Made by a program: the position numbers and the translations under genes. The notes beneath the pieces are model-generated. The model had not been told where the DNA came from, did not search any database, and saw only the letters and a list, made by a program, of their open reading frames with translations. Positions 9,484 through 17,644 of a stretch of DNA of 64,000 nt are shown here, piece by piece; position 1 is the stretch's first letter; each line of letters begins with the position of its first letter. Source of the DNA: Hyphomicrobiales bacterium (GTDB lineage Bacteria > Pseudomonadota > Alphaproteobacteria > Rhizobiales > Rhizobiaceae); contig UCEZ01000004.1 in the NCBI GenBank assembly GCA_900471525.1, positions 62,001-126,000 on the forward strand, in the 5' to 3' direction.

Positions 9484-10104
9484 ATGGCGCAGTTGACTGG
9501 CATCAGGAAAATGGTCGTGGCTTTTGCGGCTGTTTTCGTATCGGCGAGTGCGGCTATCCCGGCGCCGTCAGCAACGGCGCTTTCGATGCAAACAGGCGCC
9601 ATCACCTCCCAGCCGATCGGCCACTACGAATTCTGCCAGACCCATCGCGCCGAATGCGAAATCAAGTCCAAGTCGACGACGGCTCCGCGCGTCACCGATT
9701 TCGGCTGGTCGGTCATTCGCCAGGTCAATCTTGCCGTCAATCGCGAAATCACCCCGATGACCGACATGGACCTGTTCGGCAAGGATGAAGTCTGGTCCTA
9801 TCCGGCTGGTTCCGGCGATTGCGAAGACTTCGTGCTTTTGAAGCGCAAGAAGCTAATGGAGAAGGGCTTCTCCGCATCCGACCTCCTGATCACCGTCGTC
9901 CGCAAGCCGGACGGCGAGGGCCATGCGGTCCTGACTGTCCGCACCGCGCAGGGAGATTTCATCCTCGACAATCTAGACAACGAGGTGAAGCTCTGGACGA
10001 AGACGCCCTATCGCTTCCTGAAGCGCCAGGCGTCGTTCAACACCGGCCGTTGGGTTACCATCGAAAACGGCGCGGAAGTTCTGGTCGGCTCGGTCGGGAA
10101 CTGA
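9484..10104 (+). CDS. Bacterial transglutaminase-like cysteine peptidase (BTLCP family), secreted
   Basis: This is a periplasmic or exported protein of the DUF920/PF06035 transglutaminase-like family, 206 residues. The frame is open further upstream, but the ATG at 9484 has an AGGGGA ribosome site and starts a clear signal peptide (hydrophobic to about residue 32, cut near ATA). The catalytic triad candidates are Cys in SGDCEDFV (about residue 116), His in GEGHAVL and Asp in DFILDN. Members are often linked to surface-adhesin processing (LapG-like), but the substrate here is unknown. A paralogue lies at 52035-52595. Its promoter carries CtrA-type boxes. Confidence 0.9.
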   Translation: MAQLTGIRKMVVAFAAVFVSASAAIPAPSATALSMQTGAITSQPIGHYEFCQTHRAECEIKSKSTTAPRVTDFGWSVIRQVNLAVNREITPMTDMDLFGKDEVWSYPAGSGDCEDFVLLKRKKLMEKGFSASDLLITVVRKPDGEGHAVLTVRTAQGDFILDNLDNEVKLWTKTPYRFLKRQASFNTGRWVTIENGAEVLVGSVGN

Positions 10105-10130
10105 ACTGCGGATCGTGTTGTGAGTTCAGG

Positions 10131-10154
10131 GGGCGTTTCGAAGCGCCCTTTTTT
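10131..10154 (+). terminator. Rho-independent terminator
   Basis: A GGGCG...CGCCC stem followed directly by six T residues lies 26 bp after the stop of the transglutaminase-like gene. Confidence 0.75.
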
Positions 10155-10238
10155 CGTTTGGGAAGTGCTTTCCGCGTGTGACGAGACCGCGAGGCTGTAA
10201 AACTCGCGCGACGATGGATATACCCGTCCATTGATGGG

Positions 10239-10574
10239 CTACTCCGCGTAAATCATGCTTTCACAAGGCGTTTTCCCGAGAATCTTCAGTTTCGTATCGA
10301 GGAGGGTCGTTACGTAGCCCCCGTGCTTCCGAGTGCCATCCTGGCAATGGACCTCGATCGTGCCTTCCATCTGCGGAATTGTGTAAAAGAAGCCGCCCCA
10401 GAGCTCGTAGAGTTTTTGTTCGGTTCCACGGTTGTTGGTGACAACGACGCTCTGCACGCCCTGGGTCTCATCGATGACAATGACGGACCCGGATATCCAG
10501 AAAAAGAACGAGGCCGATACGAGAAGGATCGCACCGATCAGCCACAGCAGAGGGCGGGAAAGTAATTTACGCAT
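10239..10574 (-). CDS. Small membrane-anchored protein of unknown function
   Basis: I do not recognise this 111-residue protein. The ATG at 10574 (MRKLLSRP) is chosen because it directly precedes a single hydrophobic segment (about residues 8-30, rich in L, I, F), a signal anchor or uncleaved signal peptide. The open frame upstream to 10778 looks like non-coding DNA in composition. The mature part has two Cys residues (HCQDG, TPCES), possibly a disulfide in the periplasm, and beta-rich predicted character. It is transcribed leftward after mbfA's neighbouring region but points the same way with a 200-bp gap, so it is probably a separate unit. Confidence 0.65.
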   Translation of the reverse strand: MRKLLSRPLLWLIGAILLVSASFFFWISGSVIVIDETQGVQSVVVTNNRGTEQKLYELWGGFFYTIPQMEGTIEVHCQDGTRKHGGYVTTLLDTKLKILGKTPCESMIYAE

Positions 10575-10774
10575 GTCGATAGCAGCCGATATTCGTTGGA
10601 AATTCGCAACTGGGTGCGCCACGTGACGTCCGTTGCGTGGGAGACTGCCTTTTGGGATTCTGTCGAGTTCTCTCACCGCGCGGACGCGCGGTGGCTGGAT
10701 ACCCGCCCCAGGTGCGAGTATGACGGAGGTTGGGGTGCCGCCTGCGCCAAACCTTAACTTCTGCCACCGGGGCC

Positions 10775-11758
10775 TCAAGCATTCCCGATCAAAACCCCCG
10801 CCGCCAGCACCAGGCTGCCGCCGATCACCACCTGGACGGCGGCGCGCAGGAATGGGGTTTCCATGTACCTGTTCTGGATGAAGGCGATCGCCCAGAGTTC
10901 GAAGAAGACGATGATTCCTGCGGTGATCGTCGCTGTCCAGAAAGACGGGATAAGATAGGGCAGGGCATGTCCGAGCCCGCCGAGCGTCGTCATGATGCCG
11001 CAGGAAAGGCCGCGCTTGAGCGGAGAGCCGCGCCCCGAAAGCTTGCCATCGTCATGAGCGGCTTCCGTGAAGCCCATCGATATGCCGGCGCCCACGGAGG
11101 CTGAAAGGCCCACGAGGAATGTCTGCCAGGTATCCTGCGTCGCAAAGGCGGCGGCGAAGATCGGCGCGAGTGTCGAGACCGAACCGTCCATCAGTCCGGC
11201 CAGACCCGGCTGCACGTAGGTGAGCAGGAACTGGCGGTGCGCCGCCTCGTCTTCTTTTTTGCGCACTCCTTCGGGCACGTGCTTGTCAGTGAGCATGCGC
11301 GCAATGTCTTCGTGCCCCTGTTCGGCCAGCGCCAATTCGCCCAGCAATTGCCGGGTCGCGGCGTCGGACGTGTTCTTCGCAGCCTCGACATAGAAGTTAT
11401 AGGCCTGCGTTTCCATGGCCTCCGCCTCGCGACGGATGGCATCGAGCGACAGGTTCTGCCGCAGCCAGTCCGGGCGCCGTGCGAGGAAGCCGTTGACATG
11501 CTCGCGCCGGATCAGGGGAATCCGCTCGCCGAAGCGGCGGCGGTGCATGTCGATCAGCATGTTCTTGTGGGTGTTTTCCACCTCCGCCATGTCCTCGAAA
11601 ACCTTGGCGGAATCCGGAAATTTGTCTTTCAGCGCTTGGGCATAGGCAAGATAGATGCGCGCGTCGTCTTCTTCCGAGGAGATAGCGAGCGCCAGGACTT
11701 CCTGTTCGGAAAGAGATGAAAGGGGGCGTTTGAAACGGGAGAGCAGGCGGGAAAACAT
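10775..11758 (-). CDS. mbfA: Membrane-bound ferritin / iron exporter MbfA
   Basis: MbfA joins an N-terminal ferritin-like (erythrin/VIT-associated) diiron domain to a C-terminal VIT1-like membrane domain and exports iron in rhizobia. The 327 residues show the ferritin iron ligands (SSEEDDARIY, EVENTHK, EAMETQAYNFY, AEQGHEDIA; about residues 25-150). Four to five hydrophobic helices follow from about residue 175 (GLAGLMDGSVSTLAPIF, GISMGFTEAAHDDG). Its promoter has a textbook ICE box for the iron response regulator Irr, whose gene is at 47237 in this window. In Agrobacterium and Bradyrhizobium the mbfA gene is repressed by Irr under low iron; the same is expected here. Confidence 0.96.
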   Translation of the reverse strand: MFSRLLSRFKRPLSSLSEQEVLALAISSEEDDARIYLAYAQALKDKFPDSAKVFEDMAEVENTHKNMLIDMHRRRFGERIPLIRREHVNGFLARRPDWLRQNLSLDAIRREAEAMETQAYNFYVEAAKNTSDAATRQLLGELALAEQGHEDIARMLTDKHVPEGVRKKEDEAAHRQFLLTYVQPGLAGLMDGSVSTLAPIFAAAFATQDTWQTFLVGLSASVGAGISMGFTEAAHDDGKLSGRGSPLKRGLSCGIMTTLGGLGHALPYLIPSFWTATITAGIIVFFELWAIAFIQNRYMETPFLRAAVQVVIGGSLVLAAGVLIGNA

Positions 11759-11774
11759 GAACCATATAACCTAG

Positions 11775-11791
11775 TTTAGAATTATTCTAAA
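11775..11791 (-). promoter_or_regulatory. ICE box (Irr operator) of mbfA
   Basis: TTTAGAATTATTCTAAA is a perfect inverted repeat (7-bp arms, 3-base centre) 17 bp upstream of the mbfA start. It matches the iron-control element recognised by Irr in Rhizobiales. Confidence 0.9.
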
Positions 11792-11907
11792 AATAGGTTC
11801 CCATCACGAAAAGGTCAAGCCGAAACAGGTCCCTCGACTCGACAGACAGCCGGATAACTTCCTACATAAAAGACAATGAACCCGCGTTTGCGAAAGCTGC
11901 CTTCCGC

Positions 11908-12711
11908 ATGAACCCGCTCCTGTCCAGCAAGGATACGCTTCTCGATCGCATCGGCATGGCGTTGGCCGAGAGGCTGACGACCAAGACGTCGGGCTATGAG
12001 CCTTATACGCCGTCCGATCCCGAGACGCTTGCCCGCACGCTCCGGCCCGGCGACATTCTCCTGATCGAGGGCAATCAGAAAGTGTCGGCGGCGATCAAAT
12101 ATCTGACCCAGTCGACCTGGTCGCATGCCGCCTTCTTCGCCGGCGACGAAATCCCGCTGACGCTCGACGAGGCGACGCTTCCGGTCATTGACCGTCCGCA
12201 ACTGATCGAGGTGAACCTCGGCAAGGGCTGCGTTGCGGTGCCGCTCCGCAAATATTCCACCTACAACACTCGCATCTGCCGGCCGATCGGGCTGACGCCG
12301 GAAGACCGGAATTCCGTCGTGTCTTTCATGATCTCGCGACTGGGCCTGAAATACGACATGAAGAACATTCTCGACATGTTGCGCTTCTTCATGCCGACAC
12401 CGCCGGTGCCGGTGCGCTGGCGCCGCCGCATGCTGGCCTTTGGTTCGGGCGATCCGACACGCGCCATCTGCTCGACGTTGATCGCCGAGGCCTTCGAGCA
12501 GATCCGCTATCCGATCCTGCCGGAAATTACCCGTGCACCCGGGCGGGCTTCGGCGACATCTCACTATTCCCGCGCGGAAATCCTGCATATCCGCCATCAT
12601 TCGCTCTACACGCCGCGCGATTTCGACCTCTCGCCCTATTTCGCGATCGTCAAGCCGACGCTCGAATATGGTTTCGATTACAAGCGGCTGCAGTGGGAGG
12701 CCAAGGACTAG
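11908..12711 (+). CDS. Permuted papain-like amidase (YiiX/YebB-like NlpC/P60 relative)
   Basis: This 267-residue protein resembles the YiiX/YaeF group of permuted papain-fold enzymes related to LRAT and NlpC/P60. The N-terminal half has RPGDILLIEG and TWSHAAFFAG (catalytic His about residue 75), and the Cys comes later in AICSTLIAEAF (about residue 192), the permuted order. No clear signal peptide is present. Homologues act on lipids or peptides, but the substrate is not known here. It faces the cfa gene convergently with 7 bp between stops. Confidence 0.8.
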   Translation: MNPLLSSKDTLLDRIGMALAERLTTKTSGYEPYTPSDPETLARTLRPGDILLIEGNQKVSAAIKYLTQSTWSHAAFFAGDEIPLTLDEATLPVIDRPQLIEVNLGKGCVAVPLRKYSTYNTRICRPIGLTPEDRNSVVSFMISRLGLKYDMKNILDMLRFFMPTPPVPVRWRRRMLAFGSGDPTRAICSTLIAEAFEQIRYPILPEITRAPGRASATSHYSRAEILHIRHHSLYTPRDFDLSPYFAIVKPTLEYGFDYKRLQWEAKD

Positions 12712-12718
12712 GGCCACT

Positions 12719-13960
12719 CTAGAGTTGGATATTGAGCGTCTGCTCCCGCACGATATAGGCTTTTTGCCGGTCGGTGATGTAGTCGCGCACGATCGGCGCG
12801 GCATCGCGCGAACGTGACAGCTGCATGTGGAAGACCAGCTGGCTACCAGTGCGGAACATCATCTCGCAGCTGACCAGATAGAATTCCCACATGCGGGCAA
12901 AGCGCTCGTCATACATTTCGACGACCTTGTCGCGGTTTTTCTCGAAGCGCTCGACCCAATGCTTGAGGGTCGTCGCATAGTGTACCCGCAGGAATTCGAG
13001 ATCGCTCACCCAGAGATGATTTTGCTCCACCACCTCGAAAACCTCGGACAGGGCGGGTGAATAGGCGCCGGGGAAAATGTATTTGCGCAGCCAGGCGCTC
13101 GCCATGCCGGGCGGGCTCATATGGCCGATCGAATGCAGCACGGCAATGCCGTCATCCGGCATCAGCGTGTTCACCTTCTTGAAGAATTCATCGTAGTGGC
13201 TGACGCCGACATGCTCGAACATGCCGACCGAGACGATGCGGTCGAAGGTCTCATCGACCTCGCGATAGTCGCGCAGCTCAAAGCGGACGCGGCCTTCAAG
13301 CCCGGCATCCTTGGCGCGCTGCGTCGCCAGCGCCTGCTGCTCTTTCGACAGGGTGACACCCAGAACTTCGACGTCTTCCAACTGGGCGAGATAGAGCGCG
13401 AGATCGCCCCAGCCGCAGCCAATGTCGAGCACCTTCATACCGGGGCGAAGGCAGAGCTTGGAGGCAAGCAGCCGCAGCTTGTTGCGCTGTGCCTGCTCCA
13501 GCGTCTCGTCCGGCTCGCGGAAATAGGCGCAGGAATAGAGCATGTGCTCGTCGAGGAAGAGTTTGTAGAAATCGTTGCCGAGATCGTAGTGATGGGCGAC
13601 GTTGCGTTGCGCTTCGCCCTTGACGTTGGATTGCTGGCGCTTGCGGAAGCGCATCTTGATGGCGCGGAGCGCCTTCTGGATCGGATAGGAGCCGAGCGAC
13701 AGCCGGTTGATCGAAAACAGCGTCAGGAAATCGCGCAGTGTCGATCCGTCCTCGAAACGCAGCGTACCGTCCATATAGGCCTCGCCGGCGGCAAGCTCGG
13801 AATTGAAAACGAGGGTGCGGTAGAGCTTGCGGTCGGTCAGCCGCATGGTCACTTCCGGGCCGGGTTCACCCTTGAAAACATGCGGTTTGCCGTCAGCGTC
13901 GATAACGGTCAGCTGGCCCTTGCGGATGAAGGCTTTCATCATATGCGACAGTGGAAACAT
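12719..13960 (-). CDS. cfa: Cyclopropane-fatty-acyl-phospholipid synthase
   Basis: This SAM-dependent enzyme methylenates double bonds of membrane phospholipid acyl chains, making lactobacillic-type acids common in rhizobia. It has 413 residues, the normal length. The SAM-binding motif VLDIGCGWGDLALYLA is near residue 170 and the bicarbonate/active-site segment includes VSVGMFEHVG and the YIFPGAY stretch. The N-terminal lipid-binding domain (1-110) is present. The ATG at 13960 has a GAGG site six bases upstream; MMKAF at 13942 is an alternative. It is probably membrane-peripheral. Confidence 0.96.
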   Translation of the reverse strand: MFPLSHMMKAFIRKGQLTVIDADGKPHVFKGEPGPEVTMRLTDRKLYRTLVFNSELAAGEAYMDGTLRFEDGSTLRDFLTLFSINRLSLGSYPIQKALRAIKMRFRKRQQSNVKGEAQRNVAHHYDLGNDFYKLFLDEHMLYSCAYFREPDETLEQAQRNKLRLLASKLCLRPGMKVLDIGCGWGDLALYLAQLEDVEVLGVTLSKEQQALATQRAKDAGLEGRVRFELRDYREVDETFDRIVSVGMFEHVGVSHYDEFFKKVNTLMPDDGIAVLHSIGHMSPPGMASAWLRKYIFPGAYSPALSEVFEVVEQNHLWVSDLEFLRVHYATTLKHWVERFEKNRDKVVEMYDERFARMWEFYLVSCEMMFRTGSQLVFHMQLSRSRDAAPIVRDYITDRQKAYIVREQTLNIQL

Positions 13961-14045
13961 GCATACCTCGGTGGATAAAACGACGCTTACGAAGCGTCAC
14001 TCTATCACCGGGTTTGCAAAATGCGCGGCAATAATTGGTGAAAAT

Positions 14046-14954
14046 TCAACGGCCGGTGACGGTGGCTCCGGCGCTTGCCGCAACGACGAGAATGGTGCCT
14101 GCAACCTGTAATGCCGTCATCGGCTGGCTAAGGACGAGGAAGCCGGCAAGGGCGCCGAGCGCAGGCTCGAGGCTCATCAGGATGCCGAAGGACGAGGTGC
14201 TCATGCGGCGCAGCGCGATCATTTCGAGCGCATAGGGGATCAACGGCACGAGAAGGGCAAGGCCTGCGACGGCGACGACGCCCTCGACCGTCATGCGGGA
14301 GACTTCCATGAGCCCGAATGGTGTCGCGACGATCGCCGCCACGATCAGCGACATGGAGAGACCTTGCAGGCCTTCAAAGGCGTTTCCCGCCTTTTTCATC
14401 AGGACGATATAAAGCCCCCAGCCGGTCGCGGCGCCAAAGGCGAAGAGAATGCCGGTGGGATCACCGATCCAGCCATTGCCGTCATGGGCGAGCAAGAGGA
14501 CGCCGGCACCGGCGATCAGTGGCCAGACCAACCGCCAGCCGAGGCCGAACGCGAAGGTCGCAACAGTCAGCGGTCCCAGAAAGTCGATGGCGACGGCAAG
14601 GCCAAGCGGAATGCGCTCGATCGCCGCGAAGAAACACAGCGTCATGCCGGCCATGGACGCGCCGAGCAGCCCGGCCGTCTGCCACTGTGCCCGCGAATAG
14701 CGCAGGATCGGCGGTCGGACGACGATGGCAAGCAGGACGGCGGCCCAGATCAGCCGCAGCCAGGTGGTGCCGAAGGGTCCATAGGCGGCAATCGCCGGTG
14801 CCGAAAAGGCCGAGCCGAATTGCACGCTCGACATCGACAGAAGACACATCAGGCCGCCGGTGAGCGCTGCCGCCGTTCCTGTCGTGAGCGGTGCCGCCAC
14901 TGGCGGGACTGCTATATTGTTTGCGTATGCCGGTGTTGATGCCTGCTGATCCAA
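14046..14954 (-). CDS. EamA-family exporter (RhtA-like)
   Basis: This is a 10-TM drug/metabolite transporter with two EamA repeats (about residues 30-150 and 165-295), most like the threonine/homoserine exporter RhtA. The start is TTG at 14954 with AGAGGA seven bases upstream; no ATG gives a complete first helix. Repeated features such as FFAAIERIPLG and the C-terminal LEPALGALAGFLVL are typical of RhtA-like proteins. The substrate is inferred as small amino acids or similar metabolites. Confidence 0.88.
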   Translation of the reverse strand: MDQQASTPAYANNIAVPPVAAPLTTGTAAALTGGLMCLLSMSSVQFGSAFSAPAIAAYGPFGTTWLRLIWAAVLLAIVVRPPILRYSRAQWQTAGLLGASMAGMTLCFFAAIERIPLGLAVAIDFLGPLTVATFAFGLGWRLVWPLIAGAGVLLLAHDGNGWIGDPTGILFAFGAATGWGLYIVLMKKAGNAFEGLQGLSMSLIVAAIVATPFGLMEVSRMTVEGVVAVAGLALLVPLIPYALEMIALRRMSTSSFGILMSLEPALGALAGFLVLSQPMTALQVAGTILVVAASAGATVTGR

Positions 14955-15129
14955 AACTTGTCCTCTTGGCGATGCTGATTGCCTGCACCGGCTCTACCGA
15001 AGGCGGCTTCCCCGGGCAAATTCATATTTGTGGGGCTTAACATCAGGGTATTTGATGCTGAGCACGGAACATAATTGCCTCAAGATCGTTGTCATTCCAG
15101 GCAAGTGTAACTTCCAGAGAGGGACCCAC

Positions 15130-15381
15130 ATGGATGTCAACGGCGTAGGTTGGATTGCGGCAATCATCATCGGCGGTTTTGCCGGGTGGCTGGCGGAACA
15201 GTTCATGAAATCGAACATGGGAATGTTCATGAACATCATTCTGGGTATCATCGGCGCCATCGTGCTCAACGCCATTCTCGCCTTTGCCGGGATGGGCTTT
15301 ACCGGATGGCTCGCTTATCTCGTCATCGGCTTCATCGGCGCCTGCCTGCTGATTGCGGTGGGCCGCGCTGTCCGTCGATAA
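15130..15381 (+). CDS. GlsB/YeaQ/YmgE-family stress membrane protein
   Basis: This 83-residue inner-membrane protein has the family's three helices and Gly-rich motifs: GWIAAIIIGGFAGWLAE, then IILGIIGAIVLNAIL, then a third helix ending in basic RAVRR. The family (formerly transglycosylase-associated) is linked to stress responses, with no proven enzyme activity. AGAGGG lies before the ATG. The next gene starts 24 bp downstream with a strong ribosome site, so they form an operon. Confidence 0.9.
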   Translation: MDVNGVGWIAAIIIGGFAGWLAEQFMKSNMGMFMNIILGIIGAIVLNAILAFAGMGFTGWLAYLVIGFIGACLLIAVGRAVRR

Positions 15382-15405
15382 CCGCCCATTTGGAGGAGAA
15401 CAGCG

Positions 15406-15735
15406 ATGTTGACATTTGCAGCCGAGGGCAGTGGCCAGGGGAAGCTGGAAATCAACGGCCATTCCGAGCCGGTTTCCTATGAGTTGATCGTGGCGCGCGA
15501 GGAAGAGGAGGGCAGCCAGGTGCGCATTCGCTTGAATGCTCCGCGCGACTGGTTGCTGAAGCAGGGTTTCAAGGGTGATGCGGTTCTGGTGCGTAGCAAT
15601 GGATCACGCATCGCGGTGCGGCGCGAAGGCGTTCTGGACGTTCATTCCAGTGTCTGCGTGACACTTGAAGCCTATGACGACACGCTGAGCGATCTCGGCG
15701 AGGTCTCTGAAGCCTATCCGGAACTGAAACACTGA
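15406..15735 (+). CDS. Conserved-looking small protein, unknown function
   Basis: I do not recognise a named family. The protein is 109 residues, acidic, without signal peptide or TM helix, with alternating hydrophobic residues suggesting a beta-rich fold (LEINGHSEPVSYELIV, VTLEAYDD). A GGAGGAG ribosome site lies just upstream. It is the second gene of a two-gene operon with the GlsB-like membrane protein, and is followed by a strong terminator. Confidence 0.75.
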   Translation: MLTFAAEGSGQGKLEINGHSEPVSYELIVAREEEEGSQVRIRLNAPRDWLLKQGFKGDAVLVRSNGSRIAVRREGVLDVHSSVCVTLEAYDDTLSDLGEVSEAYPELKH

Positions 15736-15754
15736 GAGCTTGCGGCGGAAACAG

Positions 15755-15786
15755 AAACGGGCGCGGTACGAGGCCGCGCCCGTTTT
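15755..15786. terminator. Bidirectional terminator between 15.4-kb gene and efp
   Basis: The arms AAACGGGCGCGG and CCGCGCCCGTTT form a 12-bp GC-rich stem with T-runs on both strands. It lies between convergent genes and should serve both. Confidence 0.9.
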
Positions 15787-15805
15787 CATGCAGGGTGCAG
15801 AGAAA

Positions 15806-16375
15806 TCAGTCCTTGGCGCGTTCAACGTAGGACGCGTCTTCCGTCAGGATGACGACGCGGGTGCCAACGCCGATATGCGGCGGGACCATGGTGCGCACGC
15901 CGTTCGACAGGATCGCCGGCTTGTAGGAAGACGACGCCGTCTGACCCTTGACGACCGGCTCGGTCTCGGCAATTTCCAGCGTCATGCGGGTTGGAAGCTC
16001 GATCGCAAGTGCAATACCCTCGAACATCTTCAATTGCACGACCATGCCTTCCTGCAGATAGGCCTTGTCGTCGCCGATGACGTCAGGCGCAACGGCGACC
16101 TGGTCGTAGCTTTCCGGGTTCATGAAGTGGAAGCCTTCGCCGTCTTCATAGAGGAAAGTATGGTCGCGATCCTCGACGAAGGCGCGCTCGACCTGTTCCG
16201 TCGTGCGCCAGCGCTCCGATACCTTCACGCCGTCCGAGATGCGGCGCATGTCGACCTGGGTGACGGGCGTGCCCTTGCCGGGATGGAAGTTCGCAGCGGT
16301 CAGAACGGCATAGAGCTTGCCGTCGACTTCGAGAACATTGCCCTTGCGGACTGAAGAGGCGATTACCTTGACCAT
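15806..16375 (-). CDS. efp: Elongation factor P
   Basis: EF-P rescues ribosomes stalled at polyproline stretches. The ATG at 16375 gives [12 protein letters not shown] and the standard 189-residue length; a longer open frame upstream lacks a ribosome site, while AAGGAAG precedes this ATG. The three OB/KOW-like domains are present. The loop HPGKGTP carries Lys34, the residue that is beta-lysylated in bacteria of this type. The two enzymes for that modification, epmA and epmB, are encoded immediately upstream on the other strand, so the gene cluster is self-contained. Confidence 0.98.
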   Translation of the reverse strand: MVKVIASSVRKGNVLEVDGKLYAVLTAANFHPGKGTPVTQVDMRRISDGVKVSERWRTTEQVERAFVEDRDHTFLYEDGEGFHFMNPESYDQVAVAPDVIGDDKAYLQEGMVVQLKMFEGIALAIELPTRMTLEIAETEPVVKGQTASSSYKPAILSNGVRTMVPPHIGVGTRVVILTEDASYVERAKD

Positions 16376-16573
16376 AAGTCTTCCTTGTAACTGAGCTGGA
16401 TGCGTCGTAGAGGAGCGCACGAAATATGCGCGTCAAAGACGCCAGAATGCGTTTTCGGGCCGCACCTATCCTATATTTGGGCAAATTGCCAGTGTGACGG
16501 CGGATCAGGCTCGAAGAAACCGTGCAATCGCGCGAAGGATCGGATTACCCGAGTATTTGGACACAGGACCTTG

Positions 16574-17644
16574 ATGCCAGCTGCCTCCCCCTGGTGGACC
16601 CCCGATGTCCATGCCGACCGCCGTGATTTCCTCCTCGGCCGCAACCGGATTCAGGCCGCCCTGCGCGGTTTCTTTGCGGCGCGGGATTTCGTCGAGGTGG
16701 ATACGGCGACCCTGCAGGTATCGCCCGGCAACGAGGCGCATCTTCACGCCTTTGCAACGCAGGCTATCCATCACGATGGCAGTGCGGTGCCCCTCTATCT
16801 TCACACCTCGCCGGAATTTGCCTGCAAGAAGTTGCTGGCGGCCGGCGAGCAGCGTATTGCCTGCTTCGCCCATGTCTACCGCAACCGCGAGCGCGGGCCG
16901 CTGCACCATCCGGAATTCACCATGCTCGAATGGTATCGTGCGGGCGAGACCTATGACGCGCTGATGCGTGATTGCACGGAGATCCTGGGTCTCGCGGCCG
17001 AAATTGCCGGCGCGCGGCAACTGACTTACCGTGGCGGGCTGGCTGATCCGTTCATCGAGCCGGAACGCCTCACCGTTGCCGAAGCCTTCAAGCGGTTCGC
17101 GAATATCGATCTTCTTGCCTCTATCGACCGTAGCGGCGAAACCGACCGGGATCGTCTGGCGGAAGCCCTTCGTGTCGCCGGGCTGCGTGTCGCCGACGAC
17201 GATACCTGGGCGGACCTTTTCAGCCGGGTGATCGTCGAGAAGGTCGAGCCCAATCTCGGTTTCGGCTGCGCTACTATCCTTTACGAATATCCGCTTGCCG
17301 AAGCTGCATTGGCCCGACCGACGCCGCATGATGCGCGGGTGGCGGAACGGTTCGAGCTTTATGCCTGCGGCGTGGAACTGGCCAATGCCTTCGGCGAGCT
17401 GACAGATGCCGCCGAGCAACGCCGGCGTTTTGCGATGGAGATGACCGAGAAGAGCCGCGTCTATGGCGAAACCTATCCGCTGGATGAGGATTTCCTCAAG
17501 GCTCTCGAAATCATGCCGGAGGCGAGCGGCAGCGCGCTCGGTTTTGACCGGCTGGTGATGCTGGCGACAGGCGCGTCGCGGATCGATCAGGTCATCTGGG
17601 CGCCTGTGGCGGAAACCGAAACTATGAGCGAGGGCCGTAAGTGA
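16574..17644 (+). CDS. epmA: EF-P--(R)-beta-lysine ligase
   Basis: EpmA (PoxA/GenX/YjeA) attaches (R)-beta-lysine to Lys34 of EF-P using a truncated class II lysyl-tRNA synthetase fold without an anticodon-binding domain. The 356-residue length fits. Visible class II elements are FFAARDFVEVDT, the motif 2 region YRNRERGPLHHPEFTMLEWY, and motif 3 GSALGFDRLVMLATG. The ATG at 16574 is preceded by AGGA. Its stop overlaps the GTG start of epmB (GTGA), indicating translational coupling. Divergent efp lies about 200 bp away. Confidence 0.96.
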   Translation: MPAASPWWTPDVHADRRDFLLGRNRIQAALRGFFAARDFVEVDTATLQVSPGNEAHLHAFATQAIHHDGSAVPLYLHTSPEFACKKLLAAGEQRIACFAHVYRNRERGPLHHPEFTMLEWYRAGETYDALMRDCTEILGLAAEIAGARQLTYRGGLADPFIEPERLTVAEAFKRFANIDLLASIDRSGETDRDRLAEALRVAGLRVADDDTWADLFSRVIVEKVEPNLGFGCATILYEYPLAEAALARPTPHDARVAERFELYACGVELANAFGELTDAAEQRRRFAMEMTEKSRVYGETYPLDEDFLKALEIMPEASGSALGFDRLVMLATGASRIDQVIWAPVAETETMSEGRK

